A stretch of 27,778 nucleotides of DNA from DASZJY01 sp036260255 (GTDB lineage Bacteria > Actinomycetota > Acidimicrobiia > Acidimicrobiales > AC-14), in contig DATAAF010000101.1 in NCBI GenBank assembly GCA_036260255.1, positions 1 to 27,778 of the forward strand, written 5' to 3'. The notes beneath the pieces are model-generated. The model was not told the origin of the DNA. It worked only from the letters and a program-made list of their open reading frames with translations, and did not search any database. Below are positions 15,665 to 23,895 of the stretch, in pieces; position 1 is the first letter of the stretch; each line of letters begins with the position of its first letter. Position numbers and translations under genes: made by a program.

Positions 15665-15764
15665 GCCTCTCCCCTCCCGCCTCGGCCGCCTGCCGGCCTC
15701 CCGCTTTCGAACCGTAGCCCCTGCTGGGGCGCGACGGCCGGTCGGCTTCGGGAAGACTCGGCGA

Positions 15765-16901
15765 GTGGCGTCCACCACGAGCACCCGCCTCTCCCTCGAC
15801 GACGTCCGCCGTCTCCGCGCTCGGTCCCAGCGGTTGGCCGGGGGCGCGGCGTCGCACGAGCAGGGCGTGGCGCCGGTCGTGGAGGCGGTGTGCGGCGTCC
15901 AGGCCCAGGACCGCCGCGCCGCCGCCCTGGCGGTCCGCGCCCGCACCGCCGGGTTGACGGTCGGCGACGTGGAACGGGAGCAGGTGGCCGAGCGGTCGCT
16001 CGTGCGGACATGGGCCATGCGCGGCACCTTCCACCTCCTCGCCGCCGAGGACGTGCGCTGGCTCATGGCCCTGCTGGGACCGGTCTTCGTCGCCGCCGGC
16101 CGCCGCCGCTTCGCCGAGCTGGGCCTCGACGAGGACCAGTGCGCCCGCGGCGTGCGCGCCGTCGTCCACGCCCTCGACCGCCACGGCTCGCGCGCGCGGG
16201 CCGAGCTGGCCGACGACCTGCGGGCCGCCGGCCTCCCCGTCGACGGCGGGGGCCGGGTGGTCACCCACCTGGTGCGCCGGGCCGCCCTCGAGGGACTCCT
16301 CTGCGTCGGCCCCGACCGCGACGGTGACGAGGCCTATGTCCTCGTCGACGACTGGCTGCCGCCCGGGCGCCGTCCCGCCCTCGCCGGAGACGCCGCGCTC
16401 GCCGAGCTGGGCCGCCGGTACCTCACGGCCTACGGTCCGGCCGGGCCCCACGACCTGGCCGCCTGGTCCGGCCTCCCCGTCGCCCGGGCCCGGCGGGCAT
16501 GGGAGCTGCTGGCCGGCGAGCTGACCGAGGTCTCCGTCGAGGGCGCGCGCGCGTGGGTGCTCTCGGGGAGGCGGGCCGCGGGCGGCACCGGAGGCCGGGG
16601 GCCGAGCGTGCGGCTCCTGCCCGCCTTCGACACCTACCTGCTCGGCTACCGCAGGCGCGAGTGGCAGCTCGACGACCGCCACGCCCGCCGGGTGTGGCCC
16701 GGCGGTGGGTGGATCCACCCGACGCTCGTCGTCGACGGCCGGGTGGTGGCGACGTGGCGGCTGTCGTCGACGCGCGTCGTGGTCGAGCCGTTCGAGGCGC
16801 TGGGCCCGGCCCTGCTGCCGCCGCTCGATCGGGAGGCGGCCGACGTGGGCCGGTTCCTGGGCCGGTCGACGGCGCTCGCCCTGGCGAGCGGCGATCGATG
16901 A
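15765..16901 (+). CDS. Winged-helix DNA-binding protein, AlkZ/YcaQ-like (HTH_42)
   Basis: 378-residue member of the AlkZ/YcaQ superfamily, whose studied members are DNA glycosylases that unhook interstrand crosslinks or remove alkylated bases. The opening LSLDDVRRLRARSQRL, the QAQD motif in CGVQAQDRRAAALAVRAR (the QxQ/QxD site needed for catalysis in studied members), RTWAMRGTFHLL, and the C-terminal RLLPAFDTYLLGYRRRE and DGRVVATWRL are all family features. Many actinobacterial homologues are annotated only as winged-helix proteins, so repair activity is an inference. The GTG at 15765 has no obvious ribosome-binding site. The stop overlaps the next gene's start as ATGA. Confidence 0.85.
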   Translation: MASTTSTRLSLDDVRRLRARSQRLAGGAASHEQGVAPVVEAVCGVQAQDRRAAALAVRARTAGLTVGDVEREQVAERSLVRTWAMRGTFHLLAAEDVRWLMALLGPVFVAAGRRRFAELGLDEDQCARGVRAVVHALDRHGSRARAELADDLRAAGLPVDGGGRVVTHLVRRAALEGLLCVGPDRDGDEAYVLVDDWLPPGRRPALAGDAALAELGRRYLTAYGPAGPHDLAAWSGLPVARARRAWELLAGELTEVSVEGARAWVLSGRRAAGGTGGRGPSVRLLPAFDTYLLGYRRREWQLDDRHARRVWPGGGWIHPTLVVDGRVVATWRLSSTRVVVEPFEALGPALLPPLDREAADVGRFLGRSTALALASGDR

Positions 16902-18229
16902 CCGGGCCTCTGCTCCTCGGGATCGACGTCGGCTCGAGCCGGGTCAAGGCGCTCCTCGTCGACGAGCACGGCACCGAGTCGGGGTCGGCGGCGGTCCACA
17001 CTCCCTTCGTCGAGACGGCCGACGGCGTCGAGGCGGGCGCCGCCGACATCCTCGACGCGGTGGTCCGGGCGGTGACCGAGCTCGGCGACGGACGGCCGCG
17101 GGTCGCCGCCGTCGGCGTCGCCGGCATGGCCGAGAGCGGCGCCCCGCTCGACCGCGCCGGCCGCCCGCTCGCGCCGGTGATCCCCTGGCACGACCGCCGG
17201 GGCGGAGACGTGGCCGACCGCCTGGACGACCGCTTCGGCCCCGACCTGGCCCGGGCCGCCGGCCAGAAGGTCAGGTCCGTCGCCACCGTGGCCAAGCTGG
17301 GATGGCTCCTCGACAACGGCGTCACCGGCGTCTTTCGGTGGCTGGGCGTCCCCGAGCTCGTCCTCCACGCCCTGACCGGCGCCCAGGCCACCGAGTGGTC
17401 GCTCGCCGCCCGCACCGGCTGCTTCGACGTGGGGCGCCGCCGGTGGCTGCCCGAGGTTGCCGAGGCCGCCGGCTTCGACCCGACCGTGTTCCCCGAGATC
17501 CGGTCGGGGGGCGAGGACATGGGACGGGTCTCGGCGGAGGGCGCCGCCTGGACGGGGCTGCCCGCCGGCGTCCCCGTCACCGTGGCCGGCCACGACCACC
17601 TGTCCGGTGTCGTCGGCAGCGGGGCCGGACGGGACGACCTGGTGAACTCGGTGGGGACCGCCGAGACGGTCGTGGGACGGTCGGCGGACGTGCCCGACGT
17701 GGGCGCCGCCCTCGACCGGGGGGTGGCCCTCACCGTCTTCCCCCGAGCGGACGGGTGGGCGGCGCTGGCCAGCGGAGCCCGGGCGGGGCTGGCCATCGCC
17801 GCCGCCGCCGACGCGCTGGGCCGCAGCCCGGCCGAGCTCGACGAGCTGGCGGCCGGCACCCCCGGCCCGCCTCTCGACGCGCCCGGCCTCCTGGACAGCC
17901 TGCACCGCCGCGACCCTCCCGTCCTGCCCGACGGCCCGCCCGGCGCGGTGTGGAGGACGCTGCTCGACGCCCTGGCCGTCTGCACGGCCGAAGCGGTCGA
18001 GAAGGTGACCGGACTCCTCGGCGACGCCGACCGCGTCGTCGTGTTCGGCGGCGGCGCCAAGAGCGACCCCTGGGTGGCGGCCAAGGCCGAGCGCGTGCCG
18101 GTACCGGTGTGGCGCTCGACCGCCGGCGAGGCGGTGGCCCGGGGCGCGGCGGCCTTCGCCGGGATGGCGGCCGGCTGGTGGCCCTCGCCGGCGGCCGCCC
18201 CCCGCCCCGACCTTCAGCGCTTCGAGTAG
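16898..18229 (+). CDS. FGGY-family carbohydrate kinase
   Basis: 443-residue cytoplasmic sugar kinase of the xylulokinase/gluconokinase/glycerol kinase superfamily. LLGIDVGSSRVKALLVDEHG (6-25) is the N-terminal phosphate loop, VIPWHDRRGGD matches the substrate-binding region with the conserved W-x-D, GHDHLSGVVGSG contains the probable catalytic Asp, NSVGTAETV is the second phosphate motif, and VVVFGGGAKSDPWVAAKAE is the adenosine motif. The exact sugar is not evident; the GHDH form occurs in several subgroups. The ATG at 16898 is coupled to the AlkZ-like gene by a 4-base overlap, an odd pairing of functions. Its last 16 bases overlap the tail of the convergent gene on the other strand. Confidence 0.88.
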   Translation: MTGPLLLGIDVGSSRVKALLVDEHGTESGSAAVHTPFVETADGVEAGAADILDAVVRAVTELGDGRPRVAAVGVAGMAESGAPLDRAGRPLAPVIPWHDRRGGDVADRLDDRFGPDLARAAGQKVRSVATVAKLGWLLDNGVTGVFRWLGVPELVLHALTGAQATEWSLAARTGCFDVGRRRWLPEVAEAAGFDPTVFPEIRSGGEDMGRVSAEGAAWTGLPAGVPVTVAGHDHLSGVVGSGAGRDDLVNSVGTAETVVGRSADVPDVGAALDRGVALTVFPRADGWAALASGARAGLAIAAAADALGRSPAELDELAAGTPGPPLDAPGLLDSLHRRDPPVLPDGPPGAVWRTLLDALAVCTAEAVEKVTGLLGDADRVVVFGGGAKSDPWVAAKAERVPVPVWRSTAGEAVARGAAAFAGMAAGWWPSPAAAPRPDLQRFE

Positions 18230-18690
18230 AAGGCTGCCTTCCACGATCCCGTCAGGGGGAAGGTGGCGACCTGCTCGGTCGCCGCCAGCAACCACCCGAC
18301 GAGGTGGTCGAGGTCGGCGTCGTCGGGGACGGCGACCACCAGGCCGCGCCAGGAGTGGTCCTGCAGCACCCGCCACTCGGCGGGCACGGGAAGCCCGGCG
18401 GCGGCCAGGTCGGCCCTGACCCGGCGCCCGGCGGCGTGCTGGATGCCCACCGTCGTGGGCTCGGTCCCCGACCGCGTCTGGGCCCCGGGCACCCACGTGG
18501 CCATGAGGGCCTCGGGACCTCGCGCCCCGAAGAAGCGCAGGAGGCCCTGTCGCGGAACGTAGACGTCGTCGGGGATACCGGGGAGGAAGTTGACCCAGCC
18601 GCTGCGGTCGGCGGCCAGGGCGGCCATCCTCGCCACCACGTCGTCGCGGTTGGAGGCGCGGAACTCGACCTCTTCGGGCTCGGTCGGCAT
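18214..18690 (-). CDS. Conserved hypothetical protein, coupled to YdeI-like gene
   Basis: 158-residue protein that I do not assign to a family. It is probably cytoplasmic, with no signal peptide or membrane segment. It contains SGWVNFLPGIPDDVY, GLLRFFGARGPEALMATWVPG and a C-terminal FPLTGSWKAAFYSKR; the mixed alpha/beta pattern and conserved Trp residues suggest a compact globular domain. The ATG at 18690 shares one base with the stop of the upstream YdeI-like gene (TGATG), so the pair is almost certainly co-translated. The 3' end overlaps that of the convergent FGGY kinase gene by 16 bases. Confidence 0.75.
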   Translation of the reverse strand: MPTEPEEVEFRASNRDDVVARMAALAADRSGWVNFLPGIPDDVYVPRQGLLRFFGARGPEALMATWVPGAQTRSGTEPTTVGIQHAAGRRVRADLAAAGLPVPAEWRVLQDHSWRGLVVAVPDDADLDHLVGWLLAATEQVATFPLTGSWKAAFYSKR

Positions 18691-19271
18691 CAGGGGTACA
18701 GCTTGGTCCCGGCGTTGAGCATGGCGAGGAACTTCTCGATGCGTCGAGCTCGCGTCTCCGGTCGCTTGGCGTCCTGGACCCGGTAGATGACGGCCAGGCG
18801 GTTCCGGCGGTCGAGGGTGGCGAAGAAGGTGGCCGCGTCGGGGTTCTCGTCGAGCGCCCGCTGGAGGTCGTCCGGGACGGTGGCCGCGCTCGGCGCGTCG
18901 TAGGCGGCGTCCCAGCGGCCGTCGGCCCGCGCCCGCTCGACCTCCCGCATCCCTGCGGGCCGCATCCGGCCGTCCCGGATGAGCCGCTCGGCGGCGGCCC
19001 GGTTGATCTTCGACCACTTGCTGCGCGGCCGCCGGGGGGTGAAGCGCTGGATGAACCAGCGGTCGTCGAACCGGTTGCGCTGGCCGTCGATCCAGCCGTA
19101 GCAGAGCGCACTCTCGACCGCCTCGGGGTGGGTCACCGTCGGGATGCCCGACGCCTTCTTGGCCATCTTCACCCACACGCCGTTCGCGGTGGCGTGGTGC
19201 TCCTCCAGCCAGTCCTCCCACGCCGCCTGCGATTCGAACGCGACGACGGGATCGGTCAGTGCTCGTGCCAT
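18690..19271 (-). CDS. YdeI/OmpD-associated family protein
   Basis: 193-residue member of the YdeI family, in which some members are called bacteriocin-protection proteins although the biochemical role is unclear. Family features are AWEDWLEEHHATANGVWVK, PTVTHPEAVESALCYGWIDG, RWFIQRFTPRRPRSKWSKIN and the C-terminal region with RVQDAKRPETRARRIEKFLAML, where K-R-ETR-RRI is the usual ending. The ATG at 19271 has GGAGG 10 bases upstream. The gene begins 5 bases after the stop of the EamA-type transporter and shares one base with the next gene, so the three probably form one transcript. Confidence 0.87.
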   Translation of the reverse strand: MARALTDPVVAFESQAAWEDWLEEHHATANGVWVKMAKKASGIPTVTHPEAVESALCYGWIDGQRNRFDDRWFIQRFTPRRPRSKWSKINRAAAERLIRDGRMRPAGMREVERARADGRWDAAYDAPSAATVPDDLQRALDENPDAATFFATLDRRNRLAVIYRVQDAKRPETRARRIEKFLAMLNAGTKLYP

Positions 19272-19276
19272 CTGCG

Positions 19277-20182
19277 CTAGACCTCCACCAGCGCAGCTGT
19301 TCGTCGTCGCGTCGCGAGGAGCAGCAGCGCGGCGACGACCAGGGCCGCCCCAAGGGCGACCCGCAGCGTGATCGACTCGTCGAGCACGATGGCGGCGAGC
19401 ACGACGGTGGCGACGGGCTCCACCATCATCGCGATCGACACGCGTGCCGAGCCGATGAGGCCCAGGGCTCGGTACAGCAGGACGTATGCCAGCGCGGTGG
19501 CGACCCCGAGCGCGATCAGCTCGGGCGTCGCCCGCAAAGGCACCGAGCTTCCCGTGACGGCGGTCGCCGCCAGCAGCGCGACGCTCGCGCCGACGGCGGC
19601 GGTCCAGACGGCTCCGGCATAGGGATCGAGGCCTCTGGTCACGTGTTGGGCCACGGGGAGGTAGACCGCCACGACGAGCGCCGCGGCCAGCGCGATCCAG
19701 AGGCCGTTCGATCCGCCGTCCGGCACGTTGAAGACGGCGACCACGCCGGCCGAGCCGAGGAGGAGGGCGAGCAGGGTGCGACCGGAGATTGCTTCCAGGC
19801 CCAAGGCGAACCCACCGAGGGTCGTCCAGGCGGGATAGCTGTAGAACACCAGCCCGACGACCGCCGCCGGCGCGCGCTCGAGGGCGGCGAAGAAGAGCAG
19901 TGCTTCGAACGCCAGCCCCACCGCGCCGAGGGCGAAGAGCTTGAGCGCCGTAGGGCGCGGGGCGCGCAAGGTCCTCGGGGTCGCCAACCCGAACAACAGG
20001 AGGAGGAAGGTGGCGACGACGAACCGACCGGTGAGCACCGGCAGGGCCGACGCTCCCTTGGAGTAGGCGAGCTTGGCGAAGATCGCTACCGTCCCGAAGG
20101 CGAGACCCGAGGCCGTCCCCAGGGCGATCCCTATCGCGAGCGTGTCCCCTCTCTCCTGAGTACTCGGCGATCGCGTCACCAT
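19277..20182 (-). CDS. EamA/DMT-family membrane transporter
   Basis: 301-residue inner-membrane protein with about ten hydrophobic segments arranged as two five-helix EamA repeats, the drug/metabolite transporter layout. The first repeat includes LAIGIALGTASGLAFGTVAI and LTGRFVVATFLLLLFGLA; the second ends with IGSARVSIAMMVEPVATVVL and LRVALGAALVVAALLLLAT. SARVSIAMMVEPV is a typical second-repeat motif (usually s...a.l..l.Pv.a). The transported compound cannot be told; amino-acid or metabolite export is common for the family. The ATG at 20182 lies about 9 bases after a TACCGT -10-like element, so the leader would be very short. Divergent from a small hypothetical gene. Confidence 0.88.
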   Translation of the reverse strand: MVTRSPSTQERGDTLAIGIALGTASGLAFGTVAIFAKLAYSKGASALPVLTGRFVVATFLLLLFGLATPRTLRAPRPTALKLFALGAVGLAFEALLFFAALERAPAAVVGLVFYSYPAWTTLGGFALGLEAISGRTLLALLLGSAGVVAVFNVPDGGSNGLWIALAAALVVAVYLPVAQHVTRGLDPYAGAVWTAAVGASVALLAATAVTGSSVPLRATPELIALGVATALAYVLLYRALGLIGSARVSIAMMVEPVATVVLAAIVLDESITLRVALGAALVVAALLLLATRRRTAALVEV

Positions 20183-20224
20183 CGGCACGAGACGGTAGGC
20201 CACCGCGGGAAATAGATTGCGACC
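20183..20224. promoter_or_regulatory. Compact divergent promoter region
   Basis: The 42 bases between two divergent genes carry a plus-strand TAGATT (20213-20218) 6 bases before the GTG at 20225, and a minus-strand TACCGT (20197-20192) 9 bases before the ATG at 20182. Both fit the TAnnnT -10 rule and imply leaderless or nearly leaderless messages. The -35 positions overlap the opposite -10 and are poor matches, so the two promoters would compete. Confidence 0.4.
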
Positions 20225-20620
20225 GTGGCGAGACGGCGAGTCGAACCGAACCTGTTCGACCTCAAGGGCGGCGGCGTCATGATCGGCTGGACGACGGCGA
20301 GCATCACCGGTCAGCCGCAGCTCACGTACGACGACGGGGGCGAGCCGCTCACCTTCGGCCCCGACGAGCTCCAGGTCTCCCGGAGCCCACTGGGTCGGTT
20401 GGTGACGGCCGACATCGAGGTGGTGCCGGACTCCCACACGACCAGCCTGGTGCTGGTCGTGCCCCCCGTGAACCTGGCCGGACGCAAGCCCCAGCGGGTG
20501 CGCACCGTCGCCGTCGTGACGAGGCGGGAGACCCCGTTCGCACCCGAGCTGCCCACCGGCCAGCTGCAGTCCTACAAGGTCCTCCGCCTGTCGGGTACCG
20601 CCGGCCGCGTGGACGCGTAG
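20225..20620 (+). CDS. Hypothetical protein, 131 residues
   Basis: Not recognised. Soluble protein with no signal peptide or membrane segment. It opens with a basic stretch (MARRRVEPN) and then appears beta-rich: GVMIGWTTASITGQPQLTY, RLVTADIEVVPDSHTTSLVLVVPPVN and RVRTVAVVTRRETPF. The strand pattern, with few helices, suggests a small barrel or sandwich domain. The GTG at 20225 fits the leaderless promoter described upstream. It ends 2 bases before the end of a convergent, frameshifted gene. Codon usage is strongly GC at third positions, as in neighbouring genes, which supports its being a real gene. Confidence 0.75.
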   Translation: MARRRVEPNLFDLKGGGVMIGWTTASITGQPQLTYDDGGEPLTFGPDELQVSRSPLGRLVTADIEVVPDSHTTSLVLVVPPVNLAGRKPQRVRTVAVVTRRETPFAPELPTGQLQSYKVLRLSGTAGRVDA

Positions 20621-20622
20621 CT

Positions 20623-21100
20623 CTAGTCGAACAGGAACCGGGTGGCGTCGACGGTGAGGTCCGTCCACGCCATGGCCCGCTCCGGTCGGAGGGCCCAGAC
20701 GCCCTGCAAGTAGGCGTCGACGGGTGGGGCGTAGCCGTACTTGGCGTTCGACGCGGCGACGAGGCCCTCGGCCTGCCCGGCTGACGGCGTCTCGATCGCG
20801 CAGGTGCCCTCGACGATCACCGCCGACTCGGAGTCGTCCAGATGGATCGTCGAGCGCGGGGTCGGCGAGGAGGTTGCGGTGCTTCACGGTGCTCGGGCTC
20901 CCGCCGAAGTACAACCGCGAGTCGATCCAGAGCCCGTCCGACGGAACGACGTGGGGGCGCCCGTCGGGGCGGACGGTGGCGAGCCAGTAATGGGGGGCGT
21001 CCGCCAGGCGTGTCTCGACGACCCCCCATTCCAACAGCCGGCTCGGGTTCCCGTACTCGGGCGGGATGCGGAGCTGCTCGGCGCGGGGGACGGTCGTCAC
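20623..21100 (-). pseudogene. Pyridoxamine 5'-phosphate oxidase-fold protein, frameshifted
   Basis: Two adjoining frames together make one PPOX-like split-barrel protein of about 158 residues. The first half starts at the GTG at 21100 and includes APHYWLATVRPDGRPHVVP and DGLWIDSRLYFGG, ending at KHRNLLADP. The second half continues in another frame with RSTIHLDDSESAVIVEG and ends FLFD at 20623. The break lies in a G/C run at about 20851-20861, where one extra base accounts for the shift. Both halves keep good family sequence, so the event is recent or is a sequencing error. The family includes flavin- or F420-dependent oxidoreductases. It starts 4 bases after the decarboxylase stop. Confidence 0.85.
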
Positions 21101-21104
21101 GCGT

Positions 21105-22586
21105 TCAGTCGGTCCCGTGCCCGAGGGCCCGACCCGCCTCCTCGGTGCCGAACCGCTCCAGGGCGTCGAGCGTCCGGGCGACGTCGTCGCCGGTGGTCGC
21201 GGGGTTGATGGTGCAGAGGCGGAGGACCGAGCGGTCGCCGAAGGTGGTGGTAGCGATGGTGGCCAGGCCGTCGGCGTTGAGCCGCCCGGCGATGCGCCGC
21301 TGCAGGCGGTCGAGCTCGTCGGCAGACCACTGCCCCGCCTCGGGGACGTACCGGAAGGTGACGATCGCGAGCTGGGCGCGGGTGACGACCTCCCAGCGCG
21401 GCGACGACGAGAGCAACCACTCTGCCTCCTCGGCCCGGGCGAGGCCCCGCTCCACCGCTTCGGCGAAGGCGTCGGCGCCGAAGACCTTCAAGGACATCCA
21501 GAGCTTGAGGGCGTTGAACCGCCGGGTGAGCTGGAGCCCGTAGTCGCAGAAGTTGACCTCCTCGGGACCGGCGGCGACGTCACGGAGGTACTCGGGCGTC
21601 ACCCGGAAGGCATCACGCAGCAGCGCCGGGTCCCGTACCAGGAGGCACCCCGCCTCGTAGGGCTGGAACAGCCACTTGTGGGGGTCGAGGGCAAGCGAGT
21701 CGGCCAGCTCCATGCCCGCCAGCAGCTCCCGCCCTCGGGAGGTGATAGCGGCGGCCGCCCCGTAGGCCCCGTCGATGTGGAGCCACAGGCCCCGGTCGGC
21801 GCAGACCCGAGCGACGTCCCTCAGGGGGTCGACGGCGCCCGTGTTCGTCGTGCCGGCGGTGGCGACCACGCAGAAGGGACGCCCCCCTTCGCCCGCGGCG
21901 CGGTCGAGCTCATCGACGAGTGGACCGACCGTGAGGCGGCCGAGCTCGTCCGAGCGGACGGCGCGGATCTGGCCGGCGCCGAGGCCGAGCACTCCCAGGG
22001 CCCGCGGCACCGACGAGTGGGCCTGGTCGGAGCAGCACACCACCGCGTTCGGGTCGGGCCCCCCCAGGACGGCGTGGCGGGCCAGTGCCAGGCCGGTCAG
22101 GTTGGCGTGCGACCCGCCGCTCACGAACAGGCCTCCGGCGGATGGTGGGAGGCGGCAGGCCTCCCTCAGCCAGTCGACCACCACCAACTCGACCTGGGCC
22201 GGCCCCGACGCCTCGATCCACGTCCCGCTGAACACGTTCATCCCCGACGCGACGAGATCGGCGACCGCCCCGACGAAGTTGCCGGGGCCGGGAACCTGGG
22301 CGAAGAAGCGGGGATGGTCTAGATGCCGCACAGCGGCCAGGACGTCGTCCTCGACCTGGCGCAGGACGGCCCTCCAGCCCGATCCCTTCCGTGGCAAGGG
22401 CTCCCGAAGCACGGCCTCGAGCTCGCCTCGCGGCGTCGGCCCGCCCACCGATCGGGTCGGGAGCGCCTCCAGATGCTCGACGACGAGGTCGACCGCCCGG
22501 TAGCCGAGGCTGCGCATCTCGTCGGCGGAGAGGCGGAGCGCGCCGAGGTCGCGGCCGTCGCCCGTGTAGGTCTGGTGATCCACCAT
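21105..22586 (-). CDS. PLP-dependent group II decarboxylase (aromatic-L-amino-acid type)
   Basis: 493-residue fold-type I PLP enzyme related to aromatic-amino-acid and glutamate decarboxylases. HPRFFAQVPGPGNFVGAVADL is the N-terminal substrate region. SGGSHANLTGL is the PLP-phosphate loop, AGTTNTGAVDPL and WLHIDGAYGAAA are the cofactor-ring contacts including the conserved Asp, and DPHKWLFQPYEAG contains the Schiff-base lysine. The substrate cannot be fixed from sequence; the W/F-rich family signature favours aromatic amino acids. The ATG at 22586 follows a region with no family similarity. Followed on the same strand by the frameshifted PPOX gene. Confidence 0.9.
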   Translation of the reverse strand: MVDHQTYTGDGRDLGALRLSADEMRSLGYRAVDLVVEHLEALPTRSVGGPTPRGELEAVLREPLPRKGSGWRAVLRQVEDDVLAAVRHLDHPRFFAQVPGPGNFVGAVADLVASGMNVFSGTWIEASGPAQVELVVVDWLREACRLPPSAGGLFVSGGSHANLTGLALARHAVLGGPDPNAVVCCSDQAHSSVPRALGVLGLGAGQIRAVRSDELGRLTVGPLVDELDRAAGEGGRPFCVVATAGTTNTGAVDPLRDVARVCADRGLWLHIDGAYGAAAAITSRGRELLAGMELADSLALDPHKWLFQPYEAGCLLVRDPALLRDAFRVTPEYLRDVAAGPEEVNFCDYGLQLTRRFNALKLWMSLKVFGADAFAEAVERGLARAEEAEWLLSSSPRWEVVTRAQLAIVTFRYVPEAGQWSADELDRLQRRIAGRLNADGLATIATTTFGDRSVLRLCTINPATTGDDVARTLDALERFGTEEAGRALGHGTD

Positions 22587-22629
22587 GCGGCAGCCTGTCA
22601 CCGGGGCCGCCGCGGCTGGCGCGTTCGGG

Positions 22630-23226
22630 TCAGGGCAAGGTCTTGTTGCGGTCCTCCAGGGTCTCGATCTCGGCGCTCGTGCTCGGGCCCGACACCAGGG
22701 TGACCCCGTCGAGCACCACCGTCCCGGTGGCGACCGCATCCCGGGACTTGGAAATGAAGATGCCCACGAAGCCGTCGAACTGCGTCTGGTTCACCGTCGT
22801 CTCGAGGCCGCCGGTGGCTTCCCAGGTCACGTCGACCGTCGCCACCCGCCCGCCGGTCAACGGGACTGTCGCGGTGACGTGGGCCTCCTTGAGGGACGGT
22901 GAGCTGGTGTAGGTCGCCGGACCCGAGCCGCGGGCACCGATGAAGTTGCCTTCGCAGTCGATGCCCCGGATGAGAACGGTCGCGAAGGTGTTCACGTCCT
23001 CGAGGTCCGGGGACTCGATTTCACGACCGGCGATGACGGTGACGCGGAACTGCGTTGTCGTGCCGTCGGGGCACTGGTGGGCGACCACCCAGTTGGCGGT
23101 GGCGTTCTCCTCGAACCGGATGAACGTCTCGACCTCCGCGGAGGCCGTGGGGGCGAAGATCACCGAGGCCACGCCGACAAGGACCAGCAACATCGACACC
23201 CGAGGGCGCCGCAACGACAACTTCAT
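22630..23226 (-). CDS. Secreted hypothetical protein
   Basis: 198-residue protein with a clear signal peptide: a basic start (MKLSLRRPR), a hydrophobic core (MLLVLVGVASVIFA) and a TASA cleavage site at about residue 30. The mature part is beta-rich, contains two cysteines (HQCPDG and GIDCEG) that could form a disulfide, and shows no recognised enzymatic motif. Threonine and valine are abundant (HVTATVPLTGGRVATVDVTWEATGG), as in extracellular immunoglobulin-like or adhesin domains. The ATG at 23226 has AAGGAG upstream. It lies between the decarboxylase and the SRPBCC gene on the same strand, with 43- and 86-base gaps, so it may have its own promoter. Confidence 0.78.
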   Translation of the reverse strand: MKLSLRRPRVSMLLVLVGVASVIFAPTASAEVETFIRFEENATANWVVAHQCPDGTTTQFRVTVIAGREIESPDLEDVNTFATVLIRGIDCEGNFIGARGSGPATYTSSPSLKEAHVTATVPLTGGRVATVDVTWEATGGLETTVNQTQFDGFVGIFISKSRDAVATGTVVLDGVTLVSGPSTSAEIETLEDRNKTLP

Positions 23227-23312
23227 GGGGACCCGCTCCTTCCTTCTCCGCGTGAGCGGGATACGAGGAAGCGGGGCAACGGGATTGCGCTCGGTGGGCG
23301 CTCGCACGGATG

Positions 23313-23792
23313 TCAGGCGGTCGCCGGCCTGTCCCCGGGTCGACCGAGCTGGTTCTCGAGCTGGCCGAGCACCCCTTCCCAGGCCTGGACGTGCCAGGTG
23401 CGGGCCGCCTCCCACTCCGGGCCCTCGCCCCAGCCGGTGTGCTCCACCCGGACCTGAGTGAGCTCCTGGTCCAGGGCCGTGAACGTGACCAGCACCGCGG
23501 TCGGCGGCGGGTCCAGGTTCATCACCGCTGCGTGCTCCTCCGGCCCCTTCCACTCGAAGGCCAACCGCTCCGTCGGAGCCGAATCCAGGACTCGGCAGCC
23601 GGCAGTGCTGTTGCGCTCCGGATGGTCGGGCTCCCAGAAGAGCTCGTACGGCTCTCCGGGCTCAGCGCCGACGCGGGCCGCCGGGGCGAACCACGAGCGG
23701 ACGCGCTCCTCGTCGGTCCACCACTCCCACACGCGCCCAACCGGTGCGGCGAGCTGCCGCTCCACCACGATCGAATCCAACACGGGGCCCAT
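23313..23792 (-). CDS. SRPBCC/AHSA1-type protein
   Basis: 159-residue START-like (Bet v 1 fold) protein. DSIVVERQLAAPVGRVWEWWTDEERVRSWF is split here as IVVERQLAAPVGRVWEWWTD (the first strand and helix of the AHSA1 domain) and the following VRSWFAP. The late HTGWGEGPEWEAARTWHVQ and WEGVLGQLENQL form the long C-terminal helix. The fold binds hydrophobic ligands, and AHSA1 homologues are often stress-related or paired with ArsR regulators, but no such regulator is adjacent. The ATG at 23792 is preceded by AAGGAGG at 6 bases, which decides the start over an in-frame ATG further upstream. Confidence 0.85.
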   Translation of the reverse strand: MGPVLDSIVVERQLAAPVGRVWEWWTDEERVRSWFAPAARVGAEPGEPYELFWEPDHPERNSTAGCRVLDSAPTERLAFEWKGPEEHAAVMNLDPPPTAVLVTFTALDQELTQVRVEHTGWGEGPEWEAARTWHVQAWEGVLGQLENQLGRPGDRPATA

Positions 23793-23895
23793 GCGAGCCT
23801 CCTTCCACTCGAACCTCCATGTCGGGAGGGGGCCCTTTGTAGCGAACTTGGAGGGCGTACTTACCATCGAACAGGCGTTCGCCTAGCATCTCGAT

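Noticed and set aside
20183..21100. Continuous minus-strand frame joining the EamA transporter to the PPOX start
   Set aside because: The frame between them is antisense to a plausible plus-strand gene and follows the frameshift in PPOX; the transporter has its own start at 20182.
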